This document shows, in pieces, positions 25,170 through 34,187 of a stretch of 64,000 nucleotides of DNA. Origin of the DNA: Arthrobacter sp. AL12 (lineage in GTDB: Bacteria; Actinomycetota; Actinomycetes; Actinomycetales; Micrococcaceae); NCBI RefSeq assembly GCF_029960645.1, contig NZ_JASBQY010000006.1, forward strand, positions 142,890-206,889. Reading direction: 5' to 3'. Position 1 is the stretch's first letter. Every line of letters starts with the position of its first letter. The notes under the pieces were generated by a model. That model was not told the origin of the DNA and did not search any database. It worked only from the letters and a program-made list of their open reading frames with translations. Both the position numbers and the translations under genes were made by a program.

Positions 25170-26393
25170 CTACCCCTTCGGCTGGACCAGGCTCCAACCG
25201 GTCACGGCCACATACCCGCCGCTGATCATGTCCAGGTCGGCCGGAAGACGGGTCCGGGCGGCGCCGGAAAAGGGCGCGACCAGGATCGCACCCACCCTGG
25301 TATCACCGGCACCGGCCATGGCGTTCCAGCCCAGGGCCGCCTGGGCGGCGGCACCCGGGGCGACGGTGATAGCGCGGGGGCCAGGGTCCGTGGTCATAAA
25401 CGAGCCGCCGCGGACCGTCAGAATATCCATGGCCCACCCGCCGGTGTCGTCGAAGGCGACGTCGGGATAGGCGTTGAGCACACACGGAACCGTGCCGGAA
25501 TTGACGAGCCGGATGGGCATGCCGCGATGGCCGGTGGCGGCGTCCGGTTCGCCAAGGGAAATAGCCACCTGCTCGCTGCTGCACCAGCTCGGATCCGGAG
25601 TTTGTTGCAGGGGGCCCACGGTTGGCGAGCCGTACACGACCGGCTGCTCGGTGGGCGACGGCGAGGGCGCTGGCCGCACCTGGGCGGCGTTCGCGGCGGC
25701 GCGGGTTGCCGCTCCGGACAGCGGCGCGGCGGCTACCAGCAGGACGGCGCAGACGGCCGTGGCAGCGAGGAGGGCCCCGAGCCGCGCCCGTGGCCGCCGC
25801 GGGCCAGTGGCTGCTGTCCGCAGAGGGTGCAGACCATCCTGGCCGCCGCCCGAGACGGCGTTGTCACCAGCGTCGCCGTCCAAGCTGCGGGCCGCCACAC
25901 GGATCCAGACCAAGGCAGGAATCCAGCCCCACACAACGCCCCAGTAGCCGGCGGCCAGCAGGGCCGGTCCCGCGCTGTCGAACACCATCGCCATGCGAGG
26001 TGGCGGCCACTGCGCCGTGATGCTCCCGGCGGACCAGAGCACGCTGGTGAAGAAGGACGCGAGCACCACGCACAGCCAGACGCTCATCATGGCCGTCCGG
26101 TTGTCGATGCGGTCCGCCGGTCGGGAAACCAGCAAGCGCAGCAGGAGCAGCAGCATGCCCAGCAGCGTCAAAACGGAGAGGGCGGGAATGAGGATAGGCC
26201 AAGGCGCGACCGCATGCCAGCTGGAAGCAGCCACCGTTTCCGGGACCACCAGCCGGGTTAGCGAAACCGGAAAGACGCTGAACCAGCTCAGTGCCGCGAA
26301 CAATGCCGCGCTGATGAGCCAGCCGATTCCTGCCGCCGCTGCCGCTGCTGCCGTCGCTGCGCCGCGTGGCGTACCCCCAAAACGATTCCCCAT
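25170..26393 (-). CDS. Membrane protein with C-terminal DUF4232 domain
   Basis: A 407-residue protein. Five or so membrane helices lie in the first 190 residues (GIGWLISAALFAALSWF, ILIPALSVLTLLGMLLLLLRLLV, MMSVWLCVVLASFFTSVLW, LLAAGYWGVVWGWIPALVW and a further one near 220). A Pro/Ser linker and an extracytoplasmic DUF4232 domain (WCSSEQVAISLGEPDAATGHRG.. LVNSGTVPCVLNAYPDV) follow. DUF4232 domains occur in actinobacterial exported lipoproteins; function unknown. Start 26393 (MGNRFGG) is preferred; in-frame upstream codons look non-coding. Confidence 0.78.
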   Translation of the reverse strand: MGNRFGGTPRGAATAAAAAAAGIGWLISAALFAALSWFSVFPVSLTRLVVPETVAASSWHAVAPWPILIPALSVLTLLGMLLLLLRLLVSRPADRIDNRTAMMSVWLCVVLASFFTSVLWSAGSITAQWPPPRMAMVFDSAGPALLAAGYWGVVWGWIPALVWIRVAARSLDGDAGDNAVSGGGQDGLHPLRTAATGPRRPRARLGALLAATAVCAVLLVAAAPLSGAATRAAANAAQVRPAPSPSPTEQPVVYGSPTVGPLQQTPDPSWCSSEQVAISLGEPDAATGHRGMPIRLVNSGTVPCVLNAYPDVAFDDTGGWAMDILTVRGGSFMTTDPGPRAITVAPGAAAQAALGWNAMAGAGDTRVGAILVAPFSGAARTRLPADLDMISGGYVAVTGWSLVQPKG

Positions 26394-26701
26394 GCCGGCC
26401 AGCCTAATGCAGCCCGCGGCAAGGAACGGCGACGACCGCTGCTGCGGCAATGCTCCGGTTCCCGCGGAATGCGGTGGGTCCTCCGCGGCCGTCCCGTGCC
26501 CCCGGACGGTGACGCCAGGCGAGCAGGGAACGCCGCCAGAGAGCGATCAAACCCACAGCCCCGGCCACAAACCGGCCCGCACGCGCACAGCGCCGCAGCA
26601 GAAACAGCGGATTCGCCCTGAGAGGAACCAGGCACACCCCCGGCCCACGGACGTAAACTGACCTTCGGATCACTCGGCGGAACGCACGGCTGGGAGTACG
26701 G
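26394..26701. other. 308-bp gap without a gene
   Basis: Divergent gap between the DUF4232 gene and the ABC exporter. Frames here are short and have atypical composition. It presumably holds the two promoters, but I see no convincing -35/-10 pair or operator. Confidence 0.5.
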
Positions 26702-28441
26702 ATGCTCTGGAAACTGCTTGTCGAATACCTGGCACCGCAACGCAGGCTGCTGCTCGCCGTCGTCGTCTTCCAGCTGGCGCAGTCCATCGCCTCGTTGTAC
26801 CTGCCCACGCTGAACGCGGACATCATCGACCAGGGCGTGGCGAAGGGGGACACGGACTACATCCTGCGCGTCGGCGGGGTAATGCTGCTGGTGACCCTGC
26901 TGCAGATTGCCTGCGCCATCGCGGCCGTATACTTCGGGGCGAAGGCGGCGATGGCGATGGGCCGGGACGTGCGCGGGGCGATCTTCGGCCGCGTGGCGGC
27001 CTTTTCCGAGCAGGAGGTCACCCGCTTCGGCGCGCCTAGCCTGATCACCCGCTCCACCAACGACGTCCAGCAGGTCCAGCAGCTGGTGCTCATGTCTGCG
27101 ACCCTGATGGTCGCCGCGCCCATGCTCAGTGTCGGCGGGGTGATCATGGCGATCCGGCAGGACGTGCAGCTGTCCTGGCTGATCGCGGTCAGCGTGCCGG
27201 TGCTGCTGGGCGCGGTGGGGCTGATCATCACCCGGATGGTGCCGCTGTTCCGGCTCATGCAAACCCGGATCGACACCGTGAACCGGGTGCTGCGCGAACA
27301 GCTCACCGGCATCCGCGTGGTCCGCGCCTTCGTCCGCGAGGACGTGGAGACCGCCCGCTTCGCCCGGGCCAACGAGGACGTCACGGACACCGCCCTGCGC
27401 GCCGGACGGCTGATGGCGCTCGCTTTCCCCACCGTGATGCTGGTGCTGAACGTCTCGTCCGTGGCCGTGATCTGGTTCGGCGCGTTCCGGATCCAGGACG
27501 GCTCCATGCAGGTTGGCACCATGATCGCGTTCCTGAGCTACCTGATGCAGATCCTGATGTCCGTCATGATGGCCACCTTCATGGCGATCATGATCCCGCG
27601 CGCGGCGGTCTCCGCGGACCGGATCGGGCAGGTGCTGGGCACTGAATCCAGCGTCCGACCGCCGGAGCACCCGTTGGACTTCTCCGGCCGCACCGGCCGC
27701 GGTGAGCTTCAAATGAGCGACGTCGGGTTCGCCTACCCGGGTGCCGAGCAGCCGGTCCTGTCCGGGATCAGCTTCACCGCCCGGGCGGGGCAGACGACGG
27801 CGATCATCGGCGCCACCGGCTCCGGCAAGACCACTCTGGTGAACCTGATGCCGCGGCTCTTCGACGCCACGGCCGGCTCGGTCCGGATAGACGGCGTGGA
27901 CGTCCGCGAGCTGCACCCGGACCTGCTCTGGGGCCACATCGGCCTGGTCCCGCAGAAGCCCTACCTGTTCTCCGGGACGGTGCGCAGCAACCTGCTCTAC
28001 GGCAAACCCGACGCCACCGAGGACGAACTCTGGCAGGCGCTGTCCATTGCGCAGGCGGAGGACTTCGTCCGGGAGATGGAGGGCGGGCTGGACGCGCCGA
28101 TCTCGCAGGGCGGCACCAACGTCTCCGGCGGGCAGCGGCAGCGGATCGCGATCGCCCGGGCCCTGGTGAAACGCCCCGAACTCTACATCTTTGATGACTC
28201 CTTCTCCTCGCTGGACACCGCCACCGACGCCCGGCTGCGGCAGGCGCTCCGGCAGCACACCGCCGGCGCCACCCTGGTGATCATCGCCCAGCGGGTCTCC
28301 AGCATCGTGGACGCGGACCAGATCCTGGTGCTCGACGACGGCCGGCTCGTCGCGCACGGCACGCACCAGGAGCTGCTGGAGACCTCGGAGACGTACCAGG
28401 AGATCGTGAACTCCCAGCTCGCGGCGGAGGAGGCGGCATGA
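26702..28441 (+). CDS. ABC exporter half-transporter, subunit with degenerate catalytic site
   Basis: A 579-residue type I exporter half: six membrane helices in residues 1-330, then a nucleotide-binding domain. Walker A is GATGSGKTT (about 370), the signature is VSGGQRQR (about 473) and Walker B is LYIFDDSFSSLD (about 493). The residue after the Walker B Asp is Asp, not the catalytic Glu, as in the degenerate-site partner of heterodimeric exporters (BmrC, TM287, LmrC type). Its stop overlaps the next start by 4 bp. Likely exports drugs or lipophilic compounds. Confidence 0.9.
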   Translation: MLWKLLVEYLAPQRRLLLAVVVFQLAQSIASLYLPTLNADIIDQGVAKGDTDYILRVGGVMLLVTLLQIACAIAAVYFGAKAAMAMGRDVRGAIFGRVAAFSEQEVTRFGAPSLITRSTNDVQQVQQLVLMSATLMVAAPMLSVGGVIMAIRQDVQLSWLIAVSVPVLLGAVGLIITRMVPLFRLMQTRIDTVNRVLREQLTGIRVVRAFVREDVETARFARANEDVTDTALRAGRLMALAFPTVMLVLNVSSVAVIWFGAFRIQDGSMQVGTMIAFLSYLMQILMSVMMATFMAIMIPRAAVSADRIGQVLGTESSVRPPEHPLDFSGRTGRGELQMSDVGFAYPGAEQPVLSGISFTARAGQTTAIIGATGSGKTTLVNLMPRLFDATAGSVRIDGVDVRELHPDLLWGHIGLVPQKPYLFSGTVRSNLLYGKPDATEDELWQALSIAQAEDFVREMEGGLDAPISQGGTNVSGGQRQRIAIARALVKRPELYIFDDSFSSLDTATDARLRQALRQHTAGATLVIIAQRVSSIVDADQILVLDDGRLVAHGTHQELLETSETYQEIVNSQLAAEEAA

Positions 28442-30480
28442 GCGCCACCAACCGCACCGGGCCGGCCGCGCCGGCGGACGGGCGTGTGCCGCACGGCGGG
28501 GGAGCCGGGGCACCCGGCGCCGCTCCCGCCGTCGAACGCATCCCCCGGCCGCGCGGCGGCCCCGGCCACGGCGGGCCGTTCGCCGGGATGAACGTGCCCG
28601 CGGAGAAGGCGATGAACTTCGGGCCGTCGGCCAAACGGCTGCTGGGCCAGCTCCGGCCCGAGCGGCTCTGGCTGGTGCTGGTGCTGATGCTCGCGGTGGT
28701 GAGTGTGGCGTTCTCGGTGATCGGTCCGCGGCTGCTGGGGGAGGGCACCAACCTGATCTTCGCCGGCGTCGTGTCCAGGGAGCTGCCGGCCGGGGTGAGC
28801 CAGGAGCAGCTGATCGCCCAGCTGCGCGCCGCGGGCGAAACCCAGCAGGCGGACATGCTCAGCGCCATGACCCTGACGCCGGGCGAGGGGATCGACTTCG
28901 CGGCGCTGGCCACCGTGTTGCTGTGGGCGCTGGTGCTGTACGTGCTGGCCTCGGGCTTTATGTGGATGCAGGCATATATCCTCAACGGCGTGGTGCAGCG
29001 CACCATGTTCCGGCTGCGCGAGGTGATCGAGGCCAAGATCAACCGGCTGCCGCTGCGCTACTTCGATACCGTCCAGCGCGGGGAGCTGCTCAGCCGGGTC
29101 ACCAATGACGTGGACAACATCTCCCAAAGCCTGCAGCAGTCCATCAGCCAGGCGGTCACGTCGCTGCTGACCGTGCTGGGCGTGCTGGTGATGATGTTCA
29201 TCCTCTCGCCCACGCTCGCGCTGATCGCGCTGGTCACCGTGCCGCTGACGCTGGTGACGACGGCGCTGATCGCCAAGCGCTCGCAGAAGCTGTTCGTGGC
29301 GCAGTGGAAGCACACCGGGGAGCTGAACGGGCAGATCGAGGAGACGTACACCGGGCACGCGCTGGTGAAGGTGTTCGGCAGGCAGCGGGAGGTGGAGGAG
29401 CGGTTCCGGCAGAAGAACGCGGAGCTGTATGAGGCCAGCTTCGGCGCGCAGTTCGTGTCCGGCCTGATCATGCCGGCCATGACGTTCATCGGGAACCTGG
29501 TCTATGTGGGGATCGCCGTGGTGGGCGGCCTGCAGGTGGCCGCCGGGGCGATGCAGCTCGGGGATGTACAGGCGTTCATCCAGTACTCGCGGCAGTTCAC
29601 CCAGCCGCTGGCCCAGCTGGGGTCGATGGCGAACCTGCTGCAGTCTGGGGTGGCTTCGGCCGAGCGGGTGTTCGAGCTGCTGGACACCGAGGAGCAGTCT
29701 CCGGATCCGTCGCCCGGGGTGGCTCCGGCGGCGACGCGGGGGAAGCTGGTGTTCGAGAACGTGTCCTTCGCCTATTCGCCGGACAAGCGGCTGATCGCGG
29801 ACCTGAGCCTGGTGGCCGAGCCGGGGCAGACCGTCGCGATTGTCGGCCCCACAGGGGCCGGGAAGACCACGCTGGTGAACCTGATGATGCGGTTCTACGA
29901 GCTCGACGCCGGCCGGATCACTCTCGACGGCGTGGACGTCACCGCGATGACGCGCAACGAGTTGCGCTCGCGGATGGGCATGGTCCTGCAGGACACCTGG
30001 CTGTTCGGTGGGACCATCCGCGACAACATCGCCTACGGCCGGCCTGCTGCGACCGAGGACGAAATCCTGGAGGCGGCGAAGGCGACGTACGTGGACCGGT
30101 TCGTCCGGTCCCTGCCGGAGGGCTACGACACCGTGCTCGACGACGAGGGCTCCAACGTCTCCGCCGGGGAGAAGCAGCTGCTCACCATCGCCCGGGCGTT
30201 CCTGGCGCGGCCGTCCGTGCTGATCCTGGACGAGGCGACGAGTTCGGTGGATACTCGGACCGAGGTGCTGGTGCAGAAGGCGATGAGCGCGCTGCGCTCG
30301 GACCGGACCAGCTTTGTGATCGCGCACCGGCTCTCCACCATCCGCGACGCCGACCTCATCCTGGTGATGGAGGCCGGCCAGATCGTGGAGCAGGGGACGC
30401 ATGCCGAACTGCTGGCCGCAGGCGGCGCGTACTCCGCGCTGTACGAGGCGCAGTTCGCGGCTCCAGTGGCGGAGGTTTAG
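28438..30480 (+). CDS. ABC exporter half-transporter, catalytic subunit
   Basis: A 680-residue partner of the preceding gene. A Pro/Gly/Ala-rich cytosolic N-terminal extension of about 55 residues precedes six membrane helices. An extra periplasmic-side loop (about residues 100-150, ELPAGVSQEQLIAQLRAAGE) lies between TM1 and TM2. Walker A is GPTGAGKTT (about 471), the signature VSAGEKQL (deviating from LSGGQ), and Walker B LILDEATSSVD with the catalytic Glu. A heterodimer of both halves would have one active ATPase site. No dedicated regulator is adjacent. Confidence 0.9.
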   Translation: MSATNRTGPAAPADGRVPHGGGAGAPGAAPAVERIPRPRGGPGHGGPFAGMNVPAEKAMNFGPSAKRLLGQLRPERLWLVLVLMLAVVSVAFSVIGPRLLGEGTNLIFAGVVSRELPAGVSQEQLIAQLRAAGETQQADMLSAMTLTPGEGIDFAALATVLLWALVLYVLASGFMWMQAYILNGVVQRTMFRLREVIEAKINRLPLRYFDTVQRGELLSRVTNDVDNISQSLQQSISQAVTSLLTVLGVLVMMFILSPTLALIALVTVPLTLVTTALIAKRSQKLFVAQWKHTGELNGQIEETYTGHALVKVFGRQREVEERFRQKNAELYEASFGAQFVSGLIMPAMTFIGNLVYVGIAVVGGLQVAAGAMQLGDVQAFIQYSRQFTQPLAQLGSMANLLQSGVASAERVFELLDTEEQSPDPSPGVAPAATRGKLVFENVSFAYSPDKRLIADLSLVAEPGQTVAIVGPTGAGKTTLVNLMMRFYELDAGRITLDGVDVTAMTRNELRSRMGMVLQDTWLFGGTIRDNIAYGRPAATEDEILEAAKATYVDRFVRSLPEGYDTVLDDEGSNVSAGEKQLLTIARAFLARPSVLILDEATSSVDTRTEVLVQKAMSALRSDRTSFVIAHRLSTIRDADLILVMEAGQIVEQGTHAELLAAGGAYSALYEAQFAAPVAEV

Positions 30481-30602
30481 GCATGTTCGGGTGGCGCGCC
30501 CGACTGGACATGGGGGTCGACAGCGGTGGTGCGACCGGGCAGATCCGTTTCCTGAAGGTTTACATATCGGCCTTTATCGGGCTTTTTGTTCTGGAGTTTC
30601 CT

Positions 30603-31409
30603 CTACTTGTTGGGCGGGCGGGATGCCGGGGCCAAAATGGCGAAGTACCCGGGCACACGTTGCTGGTTCCCGACCGGGTTCATGGAGACCACTTCGATCT
30701 CCACGGAGTCGTCGATGATCAACCGCCAGCGGTCGGCGGGGAACTGGCGGCTGCGTTCCTGCGCTCCGAAGTGCCCGGGCCTCGGGAGGTTTTCCAAGGC
30801 ACGCTGCAGTTGACTTGGCATGCCTGCGCGGGTGGCTCCGAGGGCTGCAAGGTACCCGAGGCTGTTGCCGCGGAAGTTCGTTTCGGCCAGGAATAGGTTG
30901 CCTTGTTCCCCCAACACGATGTGAAGGTTCGCGGCGAGCGATGCTTGTCTGTTGGGCTTGAGGACGTGGAAGACTCCCCGAACAAAGACATTGGCCGGCC
31001 CCAGCCGCTCCAGGAGGAGTCTTCCAGCGCCAGCAGCAGCAGCGTCTAGTACCGCGTACTCAGCGTTGGGAATGTCTGCGCTTTCATGCCGGGCCCGTTC
31101 GACCGCACCGGCCGACACATCGACACCGAGCACACTCGGGAAATGCCCGGCAAGCCAGCGGGTGTGGGTTCCGTTGCCGCACCCAATATCGACTACGGGA
31201 AGTGCGGGGTCCAAGTGGGTCAGGAGTTCGTCAGCGTACTGGGTGCGCTCAAACTGGGAACCGGAGTCCCAGAGCACATCTCCTGCGTGCCCGGTGGAAC
31301 GAACTCCGCGCCAGTAACCTTCCCATGCTGCGTCTGGGTTCTTTGGTGCCCTCGAAGCTAGACGCACCACGGAGGGTACGAGCTGCATCCGGTCCCAGAG
31401 AGTCGACAT
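30603..31409 (-). CDS. Class I SAM-dependent methyltransferase
   Basis: A 268-residue Rossmann methyltransferase with motif I LPVVDIGCGNGTHTRWLA (about residues 71-88), the acidic motif II VLGVDVSAGAVERA, motif III AEYAVLDAAAA and FVRGVFHVL as motif IV/V. A C-terminal RLIIDDSVEIEVVSMNPVG follows. It lies 9 bp downstream of the GGDEF-EAL gene and is third in that operon. Substrate unknown; a link to c-di-GMP signalling rests on position only. Confidence 0.85.
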   Translation of the reverse strand: MSTLWDRMQLVPSVVRLASRAPKNPDAAWEGYWRGVRSTGHAGDVLWDSGSQFERTQYADELLTHLDPALPVVDIGCGNGTHTRWLAGHFPSVLGVDVSAGAVERARHESADIPNAEYAVLDAAAAGAGRLLLERLGPANVFVRGVFHVLKPNRQASLAANLHIVLGEQGNLFLAETNFRGNSLGYLAALGATRAGMPSQLQRALENLPRPGHFGAQERSRQFPADRWRLIIDDSVEIEVVSMNPVGNQQRVPGYFAILAPASRPPNK

Positions 31410-31418
31410 ATACCAACC

Positions 31419-33017
31419 TTACCGAGGCAGTGCAGAGCTTCGCACGTAGTGGAGTGCTGCCGCGGGCGGCAACGGGCGGGCATAGAAGTAGCCCTGCCCG
31501 TAGAGGCAGCCCATGGCACGGAGCTGGTCGGCCTGTTCGGCGGTTTCGATTCCTTCCACGATCGCGTTCAAGCCAGCAGCGGATATCAGCTGCAACACGG
31601 CGGCGACAAAAAGTTGCCGCTGGGGATCCTGGCCCATTGTGCTGATCAGGGACTGGTCAACTTTGACGGTGTCGGCGGGAAGCGAACCGAGATAGCTGAT
31701 GGATGAATATCCTGTTCCGAAGTCGTCGATTTGCAGCCCAACACCAAGTTGCCGCAACTCCTTTAGGACCTGCTGTTCGCCGGTCCCTCTGGTCATCAGA
31801 ACGGTCTCGGTGATTTCCAGGACCAGCCGCTGTGGATGGACACCGTGGATAGACAGAGTGTTTCTGACGTCGTCCAGGAGGTCGCCCCGCAGCAGTTCCG
31901 TCGCAGATAGATTGATGTGTAGACGAAAGTCGACGAGGTCCGGGGCAGCTTGGTTCCAGCGATGGAGTTGCGCGATGCCTTCATGCAGAACCCACCGGCC
32001 TAGTTCATAGATAATGCCCGTTTCCTCCGCGATCCCGATGAAGCTGTCCGGCATGATGGTCCCTCGAACCGGGTGGTTCCAGCGCAGCAGCGCTTCCATG
32101 CCCACGACGTTGCCGGAAGTCATGTCAACCACCGGCTGGTACTCCAATGCCAGCTGTCCACTTCCAGTTGCTTTGCCCAGTTCAGCAGTTGTGCGCGACC
32201 GTTCACGAACAGCTTCTAGCATGTCGGGGTGGAAGACCTGAACGTTGTTGTTGCGGCCCCCTCCCTTGGCTTGGTACATGGCAATGTCGGCATCCCGCAT
32301 CAATGCCTCGGCCGGATACCCGGGTGCGCCGATGCAGACTCCCATGCTGGCCATGGCCCAGACCGCTTCCGTGCCGATACGGACACTGTCCCGAAGGGAC
32401 TCAGAGGCGCGGTTCGCAATCTGGAGGACCTCTGCGTGGGTGGCCTCCGTGATGAGGATCGCGAACTCATCACCGCCCAGGCGCGCAACCGTATCGGAAT
32501 CTCTGACGGCTGAACGCAGGCGGTTGGCAACTTCCACCAGGGCGGCGTCGCCGGCACTGTGACCCAAGGTGTCGTTAATGACCTTGAAGGAGTCAAGATC
32601 CAGGACCACCACAGCGGGAGCCCGCCGCCCGTTCGTGCACGCGAGGAGTGCTTCGCGGATCCGCTCCTTCAGCAGAGTCCTGTTCGCTAGGCCGGTTAAG
32701 GCATCCGTCTTGGCCATCTTTTCCAGCTCGACCTGCGTCCGCCGGAGCATCGCGGTTCTGGCCGCGACCCGCTCTTCCAGATCCGTATGGATATGGCCAA
32801 GTTCTTCCGCCAGCAGGTTCACGCCAGTGATGACAGCATCAATCTCATCCCCGCGCTCTGAAGGCTCAATCCGCGCGTCCAGGTCACCGGCCGCCAGCCT
32901 CACGACTCCATCGACAAGCAGCTGCAAACGTGGATCCCCGGCGCCGCTACCTGCTTGCGTGACGGGGCACCCTGCAGGGGTAGCCTCTTCAAGGGAAAAG
33001 TCCGGAGACTCACCCAT
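31419..33017 (-). CDS. Cytosolic HAMP-like/GGDEF/EAL c-di-GMP protein
   Basis: A 532-residue protein without membrane segments. Residues about 30-88 (LQLLVDGVVRLAAGDLDARI.. EEELGHIHTDL) resemble a HAMP-type coiled segment. GGDEF follows at about 100-265, with an intact RLGGDEFAIL active loop and TDALTGLANR. EAL follows at about 285-525, with EALLRW, the metal-binding NLSATEL, EITETVL and DDFGTGYSS, and EGIET. Both synthase and phosphodiesterase motifs look intact. The ATG at 33017 overlaps the STAS gene stop by 8 bp, so this start is preferred over upstream ones. The methyltransferase follows. Confidence 0.9.
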   Translation of the reverse strand: MGESPDFSLEEATPAGCPVTQAGSGAGDPRLQLLVDGVVRLAAGDLDARIEPSERGDEIDAVITGVNLLAEELGHIHTDLEERVAARTAMLRRTQVELEKMAKTDALTGLANRTLLKERIREALLACTNGRRAPAVVVLDLDSFKVINDTLGHSAGDAALVEVANRLRSAVRDSDTVARLGGDEFAILITEATHAEVLQIANRASESLRDSVRIGTEAVWAMASMGVCIGAPGYPAEALMRDADIAMYQAKGGGRNNNVQVFHPDMLEAVRERSRTTAELGKATGSGQLALEYQPVVDMTSGNVVGMEALLRWNHPVRGTIMPDSFIGIAEETGIIYELGRWVLHEGIAQLHRWNQAAPDLVDFRLHINLSATELLRGDLLDDVRNTLSIHGVHPQRLVLEITETVLMTRGTGEQQVLKELRQLGVGLQIDDFGTGYSSISYLGSLPADTVKVDQSLISTMGQDPQRQLFVAAVLQLISAAGLNAIVEGIETAEQADQLRAMGCLYGQGYFYARPLPPAAALHYVRSSALPR

Positions 33018-33384
33018 CAACGCCGAGCCAGTCCAGAGCCTCGCTGCGGGATGTAAAGAAGCGTGTCGGACATGGCGGAACGTGCACCCCAAGAAAAAAG
33101 TTCGCCAGCACCCGATCGACGGGAGATTTGCCCAGCAGGGCGATGCGCGAAGCGCCGCAGGGAATGGACCAAACACCCCTGGCTTCCCTGCTCACCGAAC
33201 CGACTGCGGCCATGTCGACAAGCATCGGATGATGCTCCTGCCGGCAGACCTCGTTTACCTTCGCCATCGCCGCGTGAGCATCCTCAACCTGGATGTGGGC
33301 TCCCCGCTGCCAGCGCAGATGTAAAAAGCCGTCCTCGCGCAATTCAACGCTCGCCTTGCCTCCGTCCGCAATTGGCCCTGCCAC
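33010..33384 (-). CDS. STAS-like (DUF7793-type) small protein
   Basis: A 124-residue protein from GTG 33384. The strand-helix pattern (ASVELREDGFLHLRWQRG.. ILVDMAAVGSVSREARGVW.. RFFTSRSEALDWLG) resembles STAS-fold proteins of the DUF7793 type seen next to GGDEF genes in Arthrobacter-like genomes. The C-terminal FTSRSEALDWL is a typical STAS-like ending. It is first in the operon and overlaps the GGDEF-EAL start, so it may modulate that enzyme. Confidence 0.7.
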   Translation of the reverse strand: MAGPIADGGKASVELREDGFLHLRWQRGAHIQVEDAHAAMAKVNEVCRQEHHPMLVDMAAVGSVSREARGVWSIPCGASRIALLGKSPVDRVLANFFLGVHVPPCPTRFFTSRSEALDWLGVDG

Positions 33385-34151
33385 CTAAGCAACCTCCCAG
33401 CGTCCGCGCCGAGACGTTCGACGACTCCTCAAAGATACCGTCGGATCCCTCATATTCCGGCGAATCCACACCTCCACGTCGCCGAGGCCTGCGAACCTGC
33501 GATCCGTCATTGTGTCCAGTACCAGCCACGGCGCCTAACTTGGCTGATCATCGGGTTCGCTACTTGTTCTCTTCCGATGCCGCACCGACCCGGACCGCCC
33601 CTGGGCGTCCGCGTCGAGCGGATCGGACAAATCCTTGAACCACCGGTGCACAACAACATCGGAGCGGAGTGGCTAGGGCAGAGGGACGCGTGGCTCATCT
33701 GATGAGACACGCCGGGTGCCGACAGACGTAATGTCCGCAATCGGACGCTGAAGCAGACTCACAGACTTCCGTAGTGACAGACTTTCAAGCTGGGGACCGA
33801 AGTCGCTCGCTTGTGCCAACACTGACTGCAAGACGGCCCGGTTCCTGACGTGCTCCGGTGCCAGCACCATGACGAAACCATCGGAATCCTCATCTGCGGC
33901 ACCAATAACGACCGCAGCGTCCGGTGCGGCCTGGGGCGCTCGACCTCCCCCATGGCTGTTGCCGCGTACGCCTCCGACAAACTTCCGCCGAAGCCGGCCC
34001 GGAGTCCGAAACCGAGCGGAGGCCTGACGTGCGCGGCCGATAGGGTCGTTGCCTCGTGTTCCCACGGAGAAGCGTTCTCCGATCCGCCTGCAGGGGCGCA
34101 GAGCCGCCCTGGCACCTACCGCTCCCGGCCATGGTCACTCGACCGGCGGAA
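33385..34151. other. ~770-bp stretch without a convincing gene
   Basis: Both strands hold only short frames of mixed quality. The best is a minus-strand frame at 33673-34065 containing AAPDAAVVIGAADEDSDGF and VMVLAPEHVRNRAVLQSVLA, which has some protein-like character but an arginine-rich unconvincing N-terminus and no ribosome site. It may be a decayed gene. The right part presumably carries the promoter of the STAS operon. Confidence 0.4.
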
Positions 34152-34182
34152 GGGGCCCTGATCCTGAATGGATCAGGGCCCC
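34152..34182. terminator. Perfect hairpin after TerC gene
   Basis: GGGGCCCTGATCC (34152-34164) and GGATCAGGGCCCC (34170-34182) pair perfectly around TGAAT, 5 bp past the terC stop. Confidence 0.85.
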
Positions 34183-34187
34183 CGAGG

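Noticed and set aside
26288..30402. Two antisense frames of more than 700 codons opposite the ABC exporter genes
   Set aside because: They mirror the codon bias of the real genes and encode His/Gln/Arg-rich sequence without domains, starts or ribosome sites.
30483..30896. Plus-strand frame of 137 codons after the ABC exporter
   Set aside because: It runs antisense into the methyltransferase gene, has no recognisable domain and its first part lacks a ribosome site of quality.
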